Shown here one piece after another: positions 7,328 through 16,410 of a stretch of DNA of 64,000 nucleotides. Position numbers and translations under genes: made by a program. The stretch's first letter is position 1. Every line of letters starts with the position of its first letter. The notes under the pieces are model-generated. The model ran no database searches. It was given only the letters and a program-made list of their open reading frames with translations, and had not been told where the DNA came from. The DNA is taken from the NCBI GenBank assembly GCA_029258915.1, contig JAPDJU010000005.1, forward strand, positions 1-64,000, given 5' to 3'. This stretch comes from Thermoproteota archaeon. Its GTDB lineage: Archaea > Thermoproteota > Thermoprotei_A > EX4484-217-1.

Positions 7328-8449
7328 TTACTGAGCAATTCCTACAGTATTTCCTACACCTACAATTACTACTATGTCTCCTTCTTTTGTTCTTTCTTCA
7401 AGAGCTTTATCTATTTTCTCAATTACTTTCTCAGCAGCATTGCTAATTTCTTTTCTCATAGGTGTTATTGCTTCTTCAAGAGATTCTTTAATAATTATAG
7501 AGTCCAAGGGTATACTATACTTCATCGCTATGCTTTCTATTTTAAACTTTTCAGGTCCAGGATCTCCAATAGCTGCTCCAACACCTTCAATAACTTCTCC
7601 TGTTTTCTCTCCTTCAAGCTTAAGCGCTGCATCTATCATTATTATTCTTGAAACTTTACCTTTAAGCTCTTCAACAACTTTTTTAACAGCTTCGCCAGGT
7701 TTACCTACAGTTCCTCCAGGCCCTTTAGCCTTAATTACGTATAATTTTCTTCCCTTTCTCTCAGTAACTCCCATAATAGTGTCTTCTACTATTTCTTTCT
7801 TTATTGCTGAACCTCCACTGTTCATTAGGGTTGCAGCTGCTAAAGCTCCTATACCGTCTCCTACAGGTTTTCCGCTTTTGAACGCATCTAATGCTTTATA
7901 ATATGTTTCGGCAAGTTTAACTATTTGGGGCATTTCAAGCTCTAACTGCATTATTAAAATCCAGTTGTTTGTTTTCTGACCTAGCATTAAATAGTGTCTT
8001 ACAATACGATATATTAGATCTAATGCTCTAGCAGCTTCAATCATTATTTCAAGGTTATTTCTTGTAAATTCACCCAGGTCTGGAAGTACTTGTTTAAGCC
8101 CAAGTTTCATCCTTTTCTGCCTAATGTCAAGTAAGTGTTCAAGTCTTCTCATAAGATTTGTCGGCTCATCTCTGACAGGGTCTATTACGAAAAATTGAAG
8201 ATACGTGTTTAGAAACTTTTCTGGATCTCCTTTTATCCCTCCTTTCTTTAAAACATCCAATACTTTCTTCTTAGCTTCCTTAGCTAGCCTTTCTATTCTA
8301 GCTAAGCGCATTTTAATATTTCTAATCCATAGCATCATCTGTATTCTCTGGTTTAACCCAGTAAAAATAAGCAACATGAATGTTAGGAAAATTAAAGTGT
8401 TTATTATGGCTATCCAGCTAGTATCCTGGCCTGTTATGGGAAATATCGT
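7328..8449 (-). CDS. DUF1512-family membrane-anchored protein
   Basis: Matches the archaeal DUF1512 family in the segment LTQRIQM-type motif (here LNQRIQMMLWIRNIKMRLARIE), the long helical middle and the C-terminal domain with KAKGPGGTVGKPG and VIVGVGNTVGIAQ. Function unknown. The first ATG (8377) leaves out part of a hydrophobic N-terminal helix; the frame stays open to a stop at 8453-8455, with no ATG, GTG or TTG there. A GAGGTG box lies 7 bases before ACG 8447-8449, which I take as the likely start (373 residues); ATA 8444-8446 is an alternative. The downstream zinc-ribbon membrane protein is co-transcribed. Confidence 0.7.
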   Translation of the reverse strand, partial: TIFPITGQDTSWIAIINTLIFLTFMLLIFTGLNQRIQMMLWIRNIKMRLARIERLAKEAKKKVLDVLKKGGIKGDPEKFLNTYLQFFVIDPVRDEPTNLMRRLEHLLDIRQKRMKLGLKQVLPDLGEFTRNNLEIMIEAARALDLIYRIVRHYLMLGQKTNNWILIMQLELEMPQIVKLAETYYKALDAFKSGKPVGDGIGALAAATLMNSGGSAIKKEIVEDTIMGVTERKGRKLYVIKAKGPGGTVGKPGEAVKKVVEELKGKVSRIIMIDAALKLEGEKTGEVIEGVGAAIGDPGPEKFKIESIAMKYSIPLDSIIIKESLEEAITPMRKEISNAAEKVIEKIDKALEERTKEGDIVVIVGVGNTVGIAQ

Positions 8450-8526
8450 TCTCTAGCACCTCTATTTTCTTCTAAGTTAGCTGCCTATAACATTTCTTGC
8501 ATAGTAAAAATTAAACTTTCATGAAA

Positions 8527-9450
8527 CTATAGTGTTGTTATAATAACCTCTTTTTCAAGAACTAGAACTGTGTGTTCAAACTGTGCTACAGGGTTTGTGG
8601 ATGCTTCCACTAAAACAGGGTAGCAGTTAAGTACCTTGTTTTTCACTAAGTTTTTAAGAACCCTTATAAGCTTGCTTCTCTCAGATATGATATTCTTTAA
8701 CCATCTTTCAGCAAACGGTAATCCATTATATTTCTTCTTAATTTCCTTAATAATTCTCCTACTTTCCTCATTCTTCATTTTCCCTTCCTTTTTTAGACTG
8801 TAAATGTATGTTTCTTTTCCCCCAACTACGTAGCCTATACCGCTTGTTGCAAAAGGCTCAATAGCATATACGCGGTTTACTTTTATCCTATCTAGACTGA
8901 AAATATCTTTAACATTAGGAATAGATGTACCGGAATGTAAATTATATCTCTCAATAGAATGCCCGCTTAGGTTTCTTATAGGCTTATATCCGTAAGCTTT
9001 AATGGTGTTCTCTATTATTTCCCCAATTTTCGAAACCTTAACACCGGGTCTAATAAATTCTAATGCTCTTTCTAACGCTGTTTCAACTGCAATATTCAAA
9101 TCTTCAAACTTAGGATTAAAGGATATTGTAACTGCAGTATCTGCTATGTATCCGTCTATGTGAACACCTATGTCTACTTTTACTAATGATTTATCAGGTA
9201 TTATGGAAGTGTCTCCAAGAAATGCTGTATAATGTGCTGCTATTTCATTTATAGAAACGTTACATGGAAATGCAGGTAACCCTCCTTCTTCAACGATTTT
9301 CTTCTCTATACTTTCACATAAATCATAAATTCTTATCCCAGGTTTTACCATTTTTAAGGCGTATTTTCTTACTTTCGAAGCTATTTTCCCTGCCTTCAAA
9401 TACTTCTCTATGATCTCGTCGGTTAACATACTCTCTAAACCCAAGGGCAT
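8527..9450 (-). CDS. map: Methionine aminopeptidase, type II
   Basis: Dinuclear metalloprotease that removes the initiator methionine from new proteins. The pita-bread fold residues are visible: Asp in VDIGVHIDGYIADTAV, His in GHSIERYNLHSG, Glu in YAIEPF and Glu in QFEHTVLV. The archaeal type II insertion (about residues 195-260) is present, and 307 residues is a usual archaeal length. The start ATG 9450 precedes MPLGLESML; ATG 9426 is an alternative closer to the family start. It is divergently transcribed from the UPF0173 hydrolase gene. Confidence 0.93.
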   Translation of the reverse strand: MPLGLESMLTDEIIEKYLKAGKIASKVRKYALKMVKPGIRIYDLCESIEKKIVEEGGLPAFPCNVSINEIAAHYTAFLGDTSIIPDKSLVKVDIGVHIDGYIADTAVTISFNPKFEDLNIAVETALERALEFIRPGVKVSKIGEIIENTIKAYGYKPIRNLSGHSIERYNLHSGTSIPNVKDIFSLDRIKVNRVYAIEPFATSGIGYVVGGKETYIYSLKKEGKMKNEESRRIIKEIKKKYNGLPFAERWLKNIISERSKLIRVLKNLVKNKVLNCYPVLVEASTNPVAQFEHTVLVLEKEVIITTL

Positions 9451-9516
9451 TTTTCTAGTCTTAGTATAATAAAACTTATTTTAAACAGACAGTAGTTTTA
9501 AATTTAGGTGATCAAA

Positions 9517-10188
9517 ATGGGCTATCTTAAATGGTTAGGTCATGCTGCTTTTGAAGCCGAAATAGATGGGGTAAAAATATTCTTTGATCCATGGATAGAT
9601 AATCCTATGTCACCTGTAAAGCTAGAGGATATAGCGAAGGCGGATTTAATCTTCGTTACTCATGATCATGGAGATCATTTAGGCAATGTTATTGAAATAT
9701 CTAAGAAAACAGGAGCGAAAATAGTTGCTATTTTTGACCTATGCGAAGCATTAAAGAAAGAATGTAGTAGCATAGAATGCATAGATATGAATATTGGAAG
9801 CTTAGTGGAACTTGACGGCTTAAAGGTGGCAATTACACCAGCATTCCATAGCTGTTTCCACGGACATCCAGCAGGCTTCGTAGTTAAAGGTAAAGAGACC
9901 TCGATATATCATGCGGGCGATACTTGTCTTTTCAAAGATATGGAGCTAATAGGTGAAATATACAAGCCTGAAATAGCCCTCCTTCCAATAGGCGGATGGT
10001 ACACTATGGGTCCTTATGAGGCAGCATATGCTGTAAAACTTATAAAGCCCAAGATAGCCATACCCATGCATTATCAAACATTTCCTGCGATTAAAGGAAG
10101 TCCTGAGGAATTTAAGAAACATGTTGAAGATCTTTATCCAGCAACAAGAATTATTATTTTAAAACCTGGAGAAAAAATTGAGTTTTAA
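9517..10188 (+). CDS. UPF0173 metal-dependent hydrolase (metallo-beta-lactamase fold)
   Basis: Predicted cytoplasmic hydrolase of 223 residues. It carries the metal-binding THDHGDH motif near residue 51, a further His in AFHSCFHGHPAGF, Asp in YHAGDT and the final His in IPMHYQTFP. These are the ligands of the YtkL/UPF0173 branch of the beta-lactamase fold. The longer frame starts at GTG 9508, but that GTG is part of the GGTG ribosome-binding site, and ATG 9517 is 6 bases further on. Substrate unknown. Confidence 0.88.
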   Translation: MGYLKWLGHAAFEAEIDGVKIFFDPWIDNPMSPVKLEDIAKADLIFVTHDHGDHLGNVIEISKKTGAKIVAIFDLCEALKKECSSIECIDMNIGSLVELDGLKVAITPAFHSCFHGHPAGFVVKGKETSIYHAGDTCLFKDMELIGEIYKPEIALLPIGGWYTMGPYEAAYAVKLIKPKIAIPMHYQTFPAIKGSPEEFKKHVEDLYPATRIIILKPGEKIEF

Positions 10189-10244
10189 TGGAAAAATTTT
10201 TAACCATATTCAACACCAATTTTCCACGGTGATCTCTATTTTCA

Positions 10245-10727
10245 ATAAGACCTAAGATTGCAGTAGTAGCTGGAACTTTTGACCATTTACATATTGGACA
10301 TAAACTTATGGTTTCTAAAGCCTTTGAAATAGCAGATCATGTAATCATAGGTATTATGAGAGACAATGCGATAAACAAATTACATAAGATATGCAGGAGA
10401 AATGTAGAATCTCTCGAGAAAAGAACTTCAAACTTAACGGTATATGTAAGGAAACTTCTGAGCAAATATAAAAACAAAACGTATGAAATTGTAAAAATAT
10501 GTGGACCTTATGATGTAGTTTTAGAAAGAAAGGATATCGACTACATCATTGTAAGCGATGAAACTTTACCTAGAGCGGTTATGATAAATGTCCTTAGAAG
10601 GAAAAAAGGCTTAAACCTGATAAAAATAATCGTAGTCCCTATAGTAAGAGACAGTAATGGAAGACCTATTTCAGCACATAGATTCAGAACAGGAGAATTA
10701 CCATACAACTCTAATATAGGTGTTTAA
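10245..10727 (+). CDS. coaD: Phosphopantetheine adenylyltransferase, archaeal type (COG1019)
   Basis: Nucleotidyltransferase of coenzyme A synthesis that transfers AMP from ATP to 4'-phosphopantetheine. The T/HxGH motif is in AGTFDHLHIGHKLMVSKAFE; the C-terminal ISAHRFRTGEL corresponds to the ISSTRIR-type end of the family. The first ATG (10308) would remove the whole ATP-binding motif, so the start lies upstream, where the frame is open to TGA 10230-10232 but has no ATG, GTG or TTG. I place the start at ATA 10245 by default; it could be nearer the GGTG box at 10228. The gene ends one base before pheS, and the pair is probably one operon. Confidence 0.75.
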   Translation: MRPKIAVVAGTFDHLHIGHKLMVSKAFEIADHVIIGIMRDNAINKLHKICRRNVESLEKRTSNLTVYVRKLLSKYKNKTYEIVKICGPYDVVLERKDIDYIIVSDETLPRAVMINVLRRKKGLNLIKIIVVPIVRDSNGRPISAHRFRTGELPYNSNIGV

Positions 10728-10728
10728 C

Positions 10729-12276
10729 ATGTTAACTGTTAATGAGAGAAAAATATTGGAAGTTTTAAAAGAGCTTAAAAAAGCAAAGATTGATACTTTA
10801 GAAGATAAAACAGGTCTTTCTAGAAGCACTTTAATGTCAGCTATTGAAAGCTTAAAGACCAAAAAAGCGGTTATAGTTCATACTAAAAGAATAGAGTTTA
10901 TTGAACTTACAGACGAAGGTTCTAAAAGAGCCATTCAAGGATTACCTGAAAGGATCATAGTAAATAAAGTGTTTGAACTGGGTGGAAAAGCTAAGCTCAA
11001 AGACTTAAAGAATTTAACAGGTCTTAGCGAACAAGAAATCTCCATAGGGCTGGGTTGGATAAGAAGAAAGAAATGGGGCAGAATAGAATCAAAATACATT
11101 AAATCATATACAGTATCTGCTGAAGGCGTGAAAAAGGAAACAATAGTTAAAGAAGCAGAATTAATTGTCGATAAAACTCCCCCTAAAAGTATTGTAGAAC
11201 ATGTTTTAGAAAAAACAAACAAAATAGGATATCTAAGACTTGATACCCTATCTACAGTAGAGCAAAAAGCAGCTTCAGAGCTTCTTTCAAGGAATTTGCT
11301 TAGAAAGAAGACTTTAGAAGAAGTCGAAGTTGAAATAAAACCTGAAGGCTTAAAACTACTTATAGAAGAGAAAGAATACATCAGCGCTATAACCCATGAC
11401 ATCATTAAAAGAAAAGAATGGTTGACAAAAGAAATTAAACCCTATGACATAAAAGCATTACCACCCAAGGTATATCCAGGTAAAAAACATTTCTACTTAG
11501 AATTCATAGACATGATAAAGGAAATATTAGTGTCCATGGGTTTTGAGGAAGCAGACGGACCAATAGTAGAAGTAGAACTATGGAACTTTGATGTTCTTTT
11601 CCAACCTCAAGACCATCCAGCACGTGAGATTCACGACACATTTAGACTCAAATTCCCTAATAGGGCAGGCATAGACGATACTATTGCAATAAAGGTTAAG
11701 GAAGCGCATGAACATGGTGGTAAGACTGGTTCACGAGGTTGGAGGTATTCTTGGAAAAAAGACATAGCTGAAAGACTGATTTTAAGAACTCAAACAACAA
11801 GTGTTTCAGTAAGATTTTTAGCTAGGAGAAAGAAGCTGCCAATAAAAATGTTCACAATAGGTAAAGTTTATCGACCGGACACTATAGATGCCAAACATTT
11901 ACCGGAATTCCATCAATTGGATGGAATAGTTATGGATAAAAACCTTAGTTTCAGGAACCTTTTAGGAATTCTTGAAGAATTTTTCAAGCAACTAGGAATA
12001 GATAGGGTAAAGTTTAGACCGTCATATTTCCCATTTACAGAGCCTTCAGTCGAAGGGTATATTTGGCATCCTAAAGTAGGATGGGTAGAAACATTTGGTG
12101 CTGGAATGTTTAGACCTGAAGTATTAGATGTTTTAGACGTAAAATATCCAACAGCTGCATGGGGCATTGGCGTAGATAGGGTTGCTATGATAATTATGGG
12201 TATAAATGATATACGTAATCTTTACTCTCAAAGTATAAGCTACTTAAGAGGAACAAAAGTTCTATGGAGGTTTTAA
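10729..12276 (+). CDS. pheS: Phenylalanyl-tRNA synthetase alpha subunit
   Basis: Catalytic subunit of the (alpha-beta)2 enzyme that charges tRNA-Phe. Residues about 5-220 hold repeated winged-helix DNA/RNA-binding units typical of the archaeal/eukaryotic form. The class II core follows, with motif 1 around FEEADGPIVEVELWNFD, motif 2 in RTQTTSVSVRFLAR and FTIGKVYRPDTIDAKHLPEFHQLDG, and motif 3 in AWGIGVDRVAM. 515 residues is the usual length. Start ATG 10729 follows AGGTG by 6 bases, after the coaD stop. pheT begins 3 bases after it ends. Confidence 0.96.
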   Translation: MLTVNERKILEVLKELKKAKIDTLEDKTGLSRSTLMSAIESLKTKKAVIVHTKRIEFIELTDEGSKRAIQGLPERIIVNKVFELGGKAKLKDLKNLTGLSEQEISIGLGWIRRKKWGRIESKYIKSYTVSAEGVKKETIVKEAELIVDKTPPKSIVEHVLEKTNKIGYLRLDTLSTVEQKAASELLSRNLLRKKTLEEVEVEIKPEGLKLLIEEKEYISAITHDIIKRKEWLTKEIKPYDIKALPPKVYPGKKHFYLEFIDMIKEILVSMGFEEADGPIVEVELWNFDVLFQPQDHPAREIHDTFRLKFPNRAGIDDTIAIKVKEAHEHGGKTGSRGWRYSWKKDIAERLILRTQTTSVSVRFLARRKKLPIKMFTIGKVYRPDTIDAKHLPEFHQLDGIVMDKNLSFRNLLGILEEFFKQLGIDRVKFRPSYFPFTEPSVEGYIWHPKVGWVETFGAGMFRPEVLDVLDVKYPTAAWGIGVDRVAMIIMGINDIRNLYSQSISYLRGTKVLWRF

Positions 12277-12279
12277 AAC

Positions 12280-13953
12280 ATGCCAGTTACCGTGATAAAA
12301 AAGAGAAGACTTTTTAAACTGCTTAATATGGGTATTAGCGGTGAAGAGCTTATAGAGCTCCTATCGAACATCAAAGTAGAGGCAGAAATTCTTGATGAAG
12401 AAAGCCTTCAAATAGAAGTAACACCTGATAGACTAGATTTGCTCATAAGTGAGGGTATAGCAAGAGAACTTAGAGGAATATTGGGTTTAGAGAAAGGTTT
12501 TCCTAAATATAAAACTATGAAAACAAACCTAAAGCTCATAGTTGATAGTAATAGCAACATTAAACTTATTAGACCATATATAGCTGTTGCAGCTATTTAT
12601 GGATACTTCGTTGATGAAGATACTTTGGAAGAGCTTCTTCAGTTTCAAGAAAAACTAAACATTAGCATGGGTAGGGATAGAAGGAAAATTGCTATCGGAT
12701 TTTATGATCTAAATAAGCTAAATTCGAAAGTAATAATTTACAAAGCAGTGGAACCCGAGAAAATAAGGTATATTCCCTTGGGCGAAGAAAGAATTTTAAC
12801 GGCAAATGAGATTCTCGAGCTTACGGACAAGGGAAGGAAATATGGGCATTTAGTAAAATGTTTCCACAAATATCCTCACTTAGTAACAGATAAGGGTCAA
12901 ACGCTTTCAATGCCTCCAATACTTAACAGTGAAGATACTAAGGTGGAAGTAGGTACGGAAAACCTGTTTATTGACATAACAGGTACTGATGAGTATACAG
13001 TAAATAAAACACTGGATTTAATTACTACAACCCTTGCTGAAAATGCTAAGTATATAGGACTTATCGAAGTAGTTAATGGAGAGACCGAATATTATACGCC
13101 TAAGCTTGAAAACACTATAACTAGAATTAATCTCAAATACATTAGGGAAAACCTTGGATTACACGACTTGACTTTGCAAGAAGTAATTAAGCTTCTAGAG
13201 TCGCTCAGACATAAGGTTGAAGTAATAGATGATGAAACATTGAATGTTATTAGTCCACCTTATAGATATGATATATTGCACCCAATAGATGTTGTTGAAG
13301 ATGTGGCTATAGCTATAGGTTACGATAATCTTAAACCCGAGTTACCGCGGACGTTTACTATAGGTAGGGAGCTTAAAAAGACCAAGTATCTGAGAAAAGC
13401 AAGAGAAATAATGGTGGGATTAGGGTTTCAAGAAATACTAACATTTACCCTTTCCTCAAGTATTATGTTAAAGGAAATGTTAGAAATTAAAACTGCAGAA
13501 TATATTGAAATCTTAAATCCTATATCACCCCTATATGATACAATAAGAACCAGTATCATACCGAATGTAGTTACCTTTCTTAAAATAAACCAACATGAAG
13601 ACCATCCAATAAAAGTTTTTGAAGTAGGGGATACCGTAGAAGTTGTTCAGGGAAAACCCTGTATGAGGACAAAGCTAGCAGCTGGAATGTTGTCGTATAA
13701 GGTTGGGTTCGAAGATATTCAGGCGGTTTTATTCTCATTAGCAGACAATTTAGGGTTAAAAATAAAACTAGAAGAAATTAGTGAACCACCCAAACTTTTC
13801 ATTAAAAATAGAGCAGCTAAAGTGATTATTAAAAACGAAAAACGCGGAATAATAGGTGAGCTAAATCCACAGATCCTTTTAGAAAAACTAGGAATAGAAT
13901 ACCCTATTGCAATATTCGAAATAGATTTAACAAACCTCTGGGAGAAACATTAA
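12280..13953 (+). CDS. pheT: Phenylalanyl-tRNA synthetase beta subunit
   Basis: Structural and editing subunit of phenylalanyl-tRNA synthetase, 557 residues, the short archaeal/eukaryotic form. Visible parts are the B3/B4 editing domain (residues about 80-260, with MSMPPILNSEDTKV), the B5 domain (VISPPYRYDILHPIDVVEDVAIAIGYDN) and the catalytic-like C-terminal domain (GFQEILTFTLSS, HEDHPIKVFEVGD). Adjacent to pheS with a 3-base gap, so made from one mRNA in equal amounts. A structured RNA element follows the stop. Confidence 0.96.
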   Translation: MPVTVIKKRRLFKLLNMGISGEELIELLSNIKVEAEILDEESLQIEVTPDRLDLLISEGIARELRGILGLEKGFPKYKTMKTNLKLIVDSNSNIKLIRPYIAVAAIYGYFVDEDTLEELLQFQEKLNISMGRDRRKIAIGFYDLNKLNSKVIIYKAVEPEKIRYIPLGEERILTANEILELTDKGRKYGHLVKCFHKYPHLVTDKGQTLSMPPILNSEDTKVEVGTENLFIDITGTDEYTVNKTLDLITTTLAENAKYIGLIEVVNGETEYYTPKLENTITRINLKYIRENLGLHDLTLQEVIKLLESLRHKVEVIDDETLNVISPPYRYDILHPIDVVEDVAIAIGYDNLKPELPRTFTIGRELKKTKYLRKAREIMVGLGFQEILTFTLSSSIMLKEMLEIKTAEYIEILNPISPLYDTIRTSIIPNVVTFLKINQHEDHPIKVFEVGDTVEVVQGKPCMRTKLAAGMLSYKVGFEDIQAVLFSLADNLGLKIKLEEISEPPKLFIKNRAAKVIIKNEKRGIIGELNPQILLEKLGIEYPIAIFEIDLTNLWEKH

Positions 13954-13981
13954 ACACTCGGCAACGTTAAGTTTTAAAAGG

Positions 13982-14092
13982 GCCGCCGGATCTGCGACAA
14001 CCCCGCCTCGCCAGGAGAGAGCCTGTAAGAGACGGCTGAAAAGCCGCCTATGAAGACAGGTGTTAGCTGGCGAGGACAGCGGGTCCGGCGGC
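13982..14092 (+). ncRNA. Candidate H/ACA-like guide RNA or structured leader of tyrS
   Basis: A G+C-rich island in the gap between pheT and tyrS folds into a long rod. The outer stem is GCCGCCGGA (13982-13990) with TCCGGCGGC (14084-14092). Inside, a 9-bp stem CCTCGCCAG/CTGGCGAGG (14006-14014/14067-14075) is followed directly by ACA (14076-14078). Above it is an open pocket GAGAGAG/TGTTAG, a 5-bp stem CCTGT/ACAGG, a purine-rich internal loop with GA and TGA that could be a kink-turn, and CGGCT-GAAA-AGCCG at the tip. Stem, pocket, kink-turn and ACA are the layout of archaeal H/ACA RNAs, with 15 bases from ACA to pocket top. The extra outer stem is unusual. Confidence 0.55.
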
Positions 14093-14115
14093 TCATCATT
14101 AAGGGTGCTAAGTTT

Positions 14116-15198
14116 ATGGATGCAGAAGATAGACTGAACCTCGTAATTAAGAACGTTGCTGAGGTAGTCACTGTCGACGAACTTAAGCTTAAACTTAGAT
14201 CAGGTGAGAAGCTTAAAGCATACTTAGGGTTTGAGCCAAGCGGACTATTTCACATAGGATGGATTATATGGGCAAGGAAGCTTCAAGATTTTTTAAATGC
14301 TGGTATTGAAACAATACTTTTGGAAGCAACATGGCATGCCTGGATAAATGATAAGTTAGGGGGTAGTTTAGAAAACATTAAAAAATGTGCTAAATACATA
14401 GAGCATTCTTTAAAGGCTTTAGGCGTAAGCATAGAAAGAATTCGCACTATTGACGCTGAAGAGCTTGTAAAAGATAAGGAATATTGGGGATTAGCCATTA
14501 AAATAGCAAAAAACATTACTTTGGCTAGAGTTAAAAGAGCTTTAACGATCATGGGTAGAAGGGAAAGTGAAGCAGAAATAGATTTCTCTAAACTAATATA
14601 CCCACCTATGCAGGTTGCTGACATGTTCTACTTGGGGGTTGACATAGCATTAGGTGGAATGGATCAAAGAAAAGCACATATGCTTGCAAGAGATGTAGCT
14701 GGAAAACTTAAACTTAAAAAGCCTATAGCAATACATACGCCTTTACTTACAGGTCTACAGGGAACACAAAAAATGGAGGCTTCAAGTTACGAAGAAGTAA
14801 TATTAAGTGTTAAGATGAGCAAATCAAAACCAGAATCAACAATACTTATACATGATAGCCCAGAGGATATAAGAAGGAAAATTAGGAAAGCTTATTGCCC
14901 GCCAAAAGTAGTAGAATTTAACCCCGTAATTGAAATAGCTAAGTACATACTCTTTACCCAGCAGAATTTCACGTTAGTTATTAGAAGACCTCAAAAATAT
15001 GGAGGAACTATAGAAGTTCAAAACTACAATGAGTTGGAAAAACTATATAAAGAAGGGAAAATACATCCCCTAGACTTGAAAAATGCTATAGCAGATGCTC
15101 TTATAAACTATCTTAAACCCGTAAGACTATACTTTGAAAAGAACAAAGAAGCAAGAGAACTCCTAAACACTATGCTTAAAACTACTATAACCAGGTGA
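14116..15198 (+). CDS. tyrS: Tyrosyl-tRNA synthetase, archaeal type
   Basis: Class I enzyme charging tRNA-Tyr; 360 residues. The HIGH-like motif is HIGW in YLGFEPSGLFHIGWIIWARK, and the KMSKS loop is present in VKMSKSKPEST. The tyrosine-pocket residues lie in ADMFYLGVDIALGGMDQRK. A longer frame from 14050 would translate the structured RNA; ATG 14116, 23 bases after it, agrees with the family start. Clustered with pheS and pheT upstream and dnaG 6 bases downstream. Confidence 0.95.
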   Translation: MDAEDRLNLVIKNVAEVVTVDELKLKLRSGEKLKAYLGFEPSGLFHIGWIIWARKLQDFLNAGIETILLEATWHAWINDKLGGSLENIKKCAKYIEHSLKALGVSIERIRTIDAEELVKDKEYWGLAIKIAKNITLARVKRALTIMGRRESEAEIDFSKLIYPPMQVADMFYLGVDIALGGMDQRKAHMLARDVAGKLKLKKPIAIHTPLLTGLQGTQKMEASSYEEVILSVKMSKSKPESTILIHDSPEDIRRKIRKAYCPPKVVEFNPVIEIAKYILFTQQNFTLVIRRPQKYGGTIEVQNYNELEKLYKEGKIHPLDLKNAIADALINYLKPVRLYFEKNKEARELLNTMLKTTITR

Positions 15199-15204
15199 AT
15201 CAAT

Positions 15205-16410
15205 GTGAAATATTTAATTAAAGCTAAAATAGAAGTTGAAGGAATAGTTGAAAAACCTGACGTAATAGGTGCAATATTTGGTCAAACAGAAGGTCTTCTA
15301 GGTGAAGAATACGATTTAAGAGACCTACAGGATAGAGGTAGAATAGGTAGAATCCAAGTAGAACTTAGAACTCTAGGTTCAAGAAGCATAGGCGAAATCA
15401 TTGTCCCCTCGAATCTTGACCGTGTAGAAACAGCGCTATTAGCAGCACTTCTTGAAGTAGTTGATAGAGTTGGCCCGTATCCTGCTAAGGTTAAAATAGA
15501 TGAAATATTGGATTTAAGAATTGAAAAAATAAAGAAAGTAATAGAGAGAGCTAAGGAAATTTTACAGAAAATGATACAGGAAAGAAAAGTAGATATTAAA
15601 GAGATAATGGATAACGTAGTAAGAGACGTAAGAAGTGCTGAGATAATAAAATATGGCCCAGAAGGTTTGCCTGCAGGACCCGATGTTAGCAAAGCAGATA
15701 CAATAATTTTGGTTGAAGGTAGAGCTGATGTAATCAACATGTTGAAACACGGTTATAGAAACGTTATAGCAGTTGAAGGAGCAGGAACTAGAGTTCCAGA
15801 CACTGTAATTAAGCTAAGTAAGGAGAAAACAACGATAGCATTCTTAGATGGTGATAGAGGAGGGGATCTAATATTAAAGGAGCTAATTAAGTTTGCAGAT
15901 ATAGACTACATTGCAAGGGCTCCTTCAGGAAAAGAAGTAGAGGAACTCACGGGAAAGGAAATAGTAAAGGCGCTTAAAAACGCTGTTCCTATAGAACAAT
16001 ATTTAAGCAGTGAAAGAGAAAGAAAAATGCTCAAAGAAACCGCAAAAGAAACTAAATTCACAAAGGAAGAGAAAATACAAAAACGTTTTGAAGAAAAAAG
16101 AAGGGAAGAAATTTTACTTCCTCAAAACGTACTTGAAGATATTAAAACTCTTCCAGGAACATTGAAAGCTAAACTTTATGATAAAGAATGGAAGCTTATT
16201 GAGGAGATCCCAGTAAGGGATCTTGTAGACAATCTAGCTAAGCTGTCTAAAGAAGTTTATGCAGTAATATTCGATGGCGTTATTACTCAAAGACTCGTAG
16301 ACATAGCAGCATCAAAGAATGTTAAATACATCATAGGGGCTAGGATAGGAGGAATAATGAAGAGACCGATTATGGTAAAAATATATTCATTTAATGAAGT
16401 ACTTAAATAA
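15205..16410 (+). CDS. dnaG: DnaG primase-like protein, archaeal
   Basis: Archaeal DnaG, a TOPRIM protein linked to the exosome and RNA handling and with weak primase activity. The TOPRIM core is at about residues 165-270: ILVEGRADVINMLKHGYRNVIAVEGAG with the catalytic Glu, and AFLDGDRGGD with the DxD. The N-terminal domain (GQTEGLLGEEYDLRDLQDRGRIGR) is characteristic of the archaeal family. 401 residues is typical. Start GTG 15205 lies 7 bases after AGGTG. Its 3' end overlaps the convergent DHH gene by 24 bases. Confidence 0.94.
   Translation: MKYLIKAKIEVEGIVEKPDVIGAIFGQTEGLLGEEYDLRDLQDRGRIGRIQVELRTLGSRSIGEIIVPSNLDRVETALLAALLEVVDRVGPYPAKVKIDEILDLRIEKIKKVIERAKEILQKMIQERKVDIKEIMDNVVRDVRSAEIIKYGPEGLPAGPDVSKADTIILVEGRADVINMLKHGYRNVIAVEGAGTRVPDTVIKLSKEKTTIAFLDGDRGGDLILKELIKFADIDYIARAPSGKEVEELTGKEIVKALKNAVPIEQYLSSERERKMLKETAKETKFTKEEKIQKRFEEKRREEILLPQNVLEDIKTLPGTLKAKLYDKEWKLIEEIPVRDLVDNLAKLSKEVYAVIFDGVITQRLVDIAASKNVKYIIGARIGGIMKRPIMVKIYSFNEVLK

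Noticed and set aside
7307-7901. Plus-strand frames rich in Phe, Ser and Tyr
   Set aside because: They are reverse shadows of the DUF1512 gene.
14050-14115. Longer start for tyrS
   Set aside because: It would translate the structured RNA and adds residues not found in the family.
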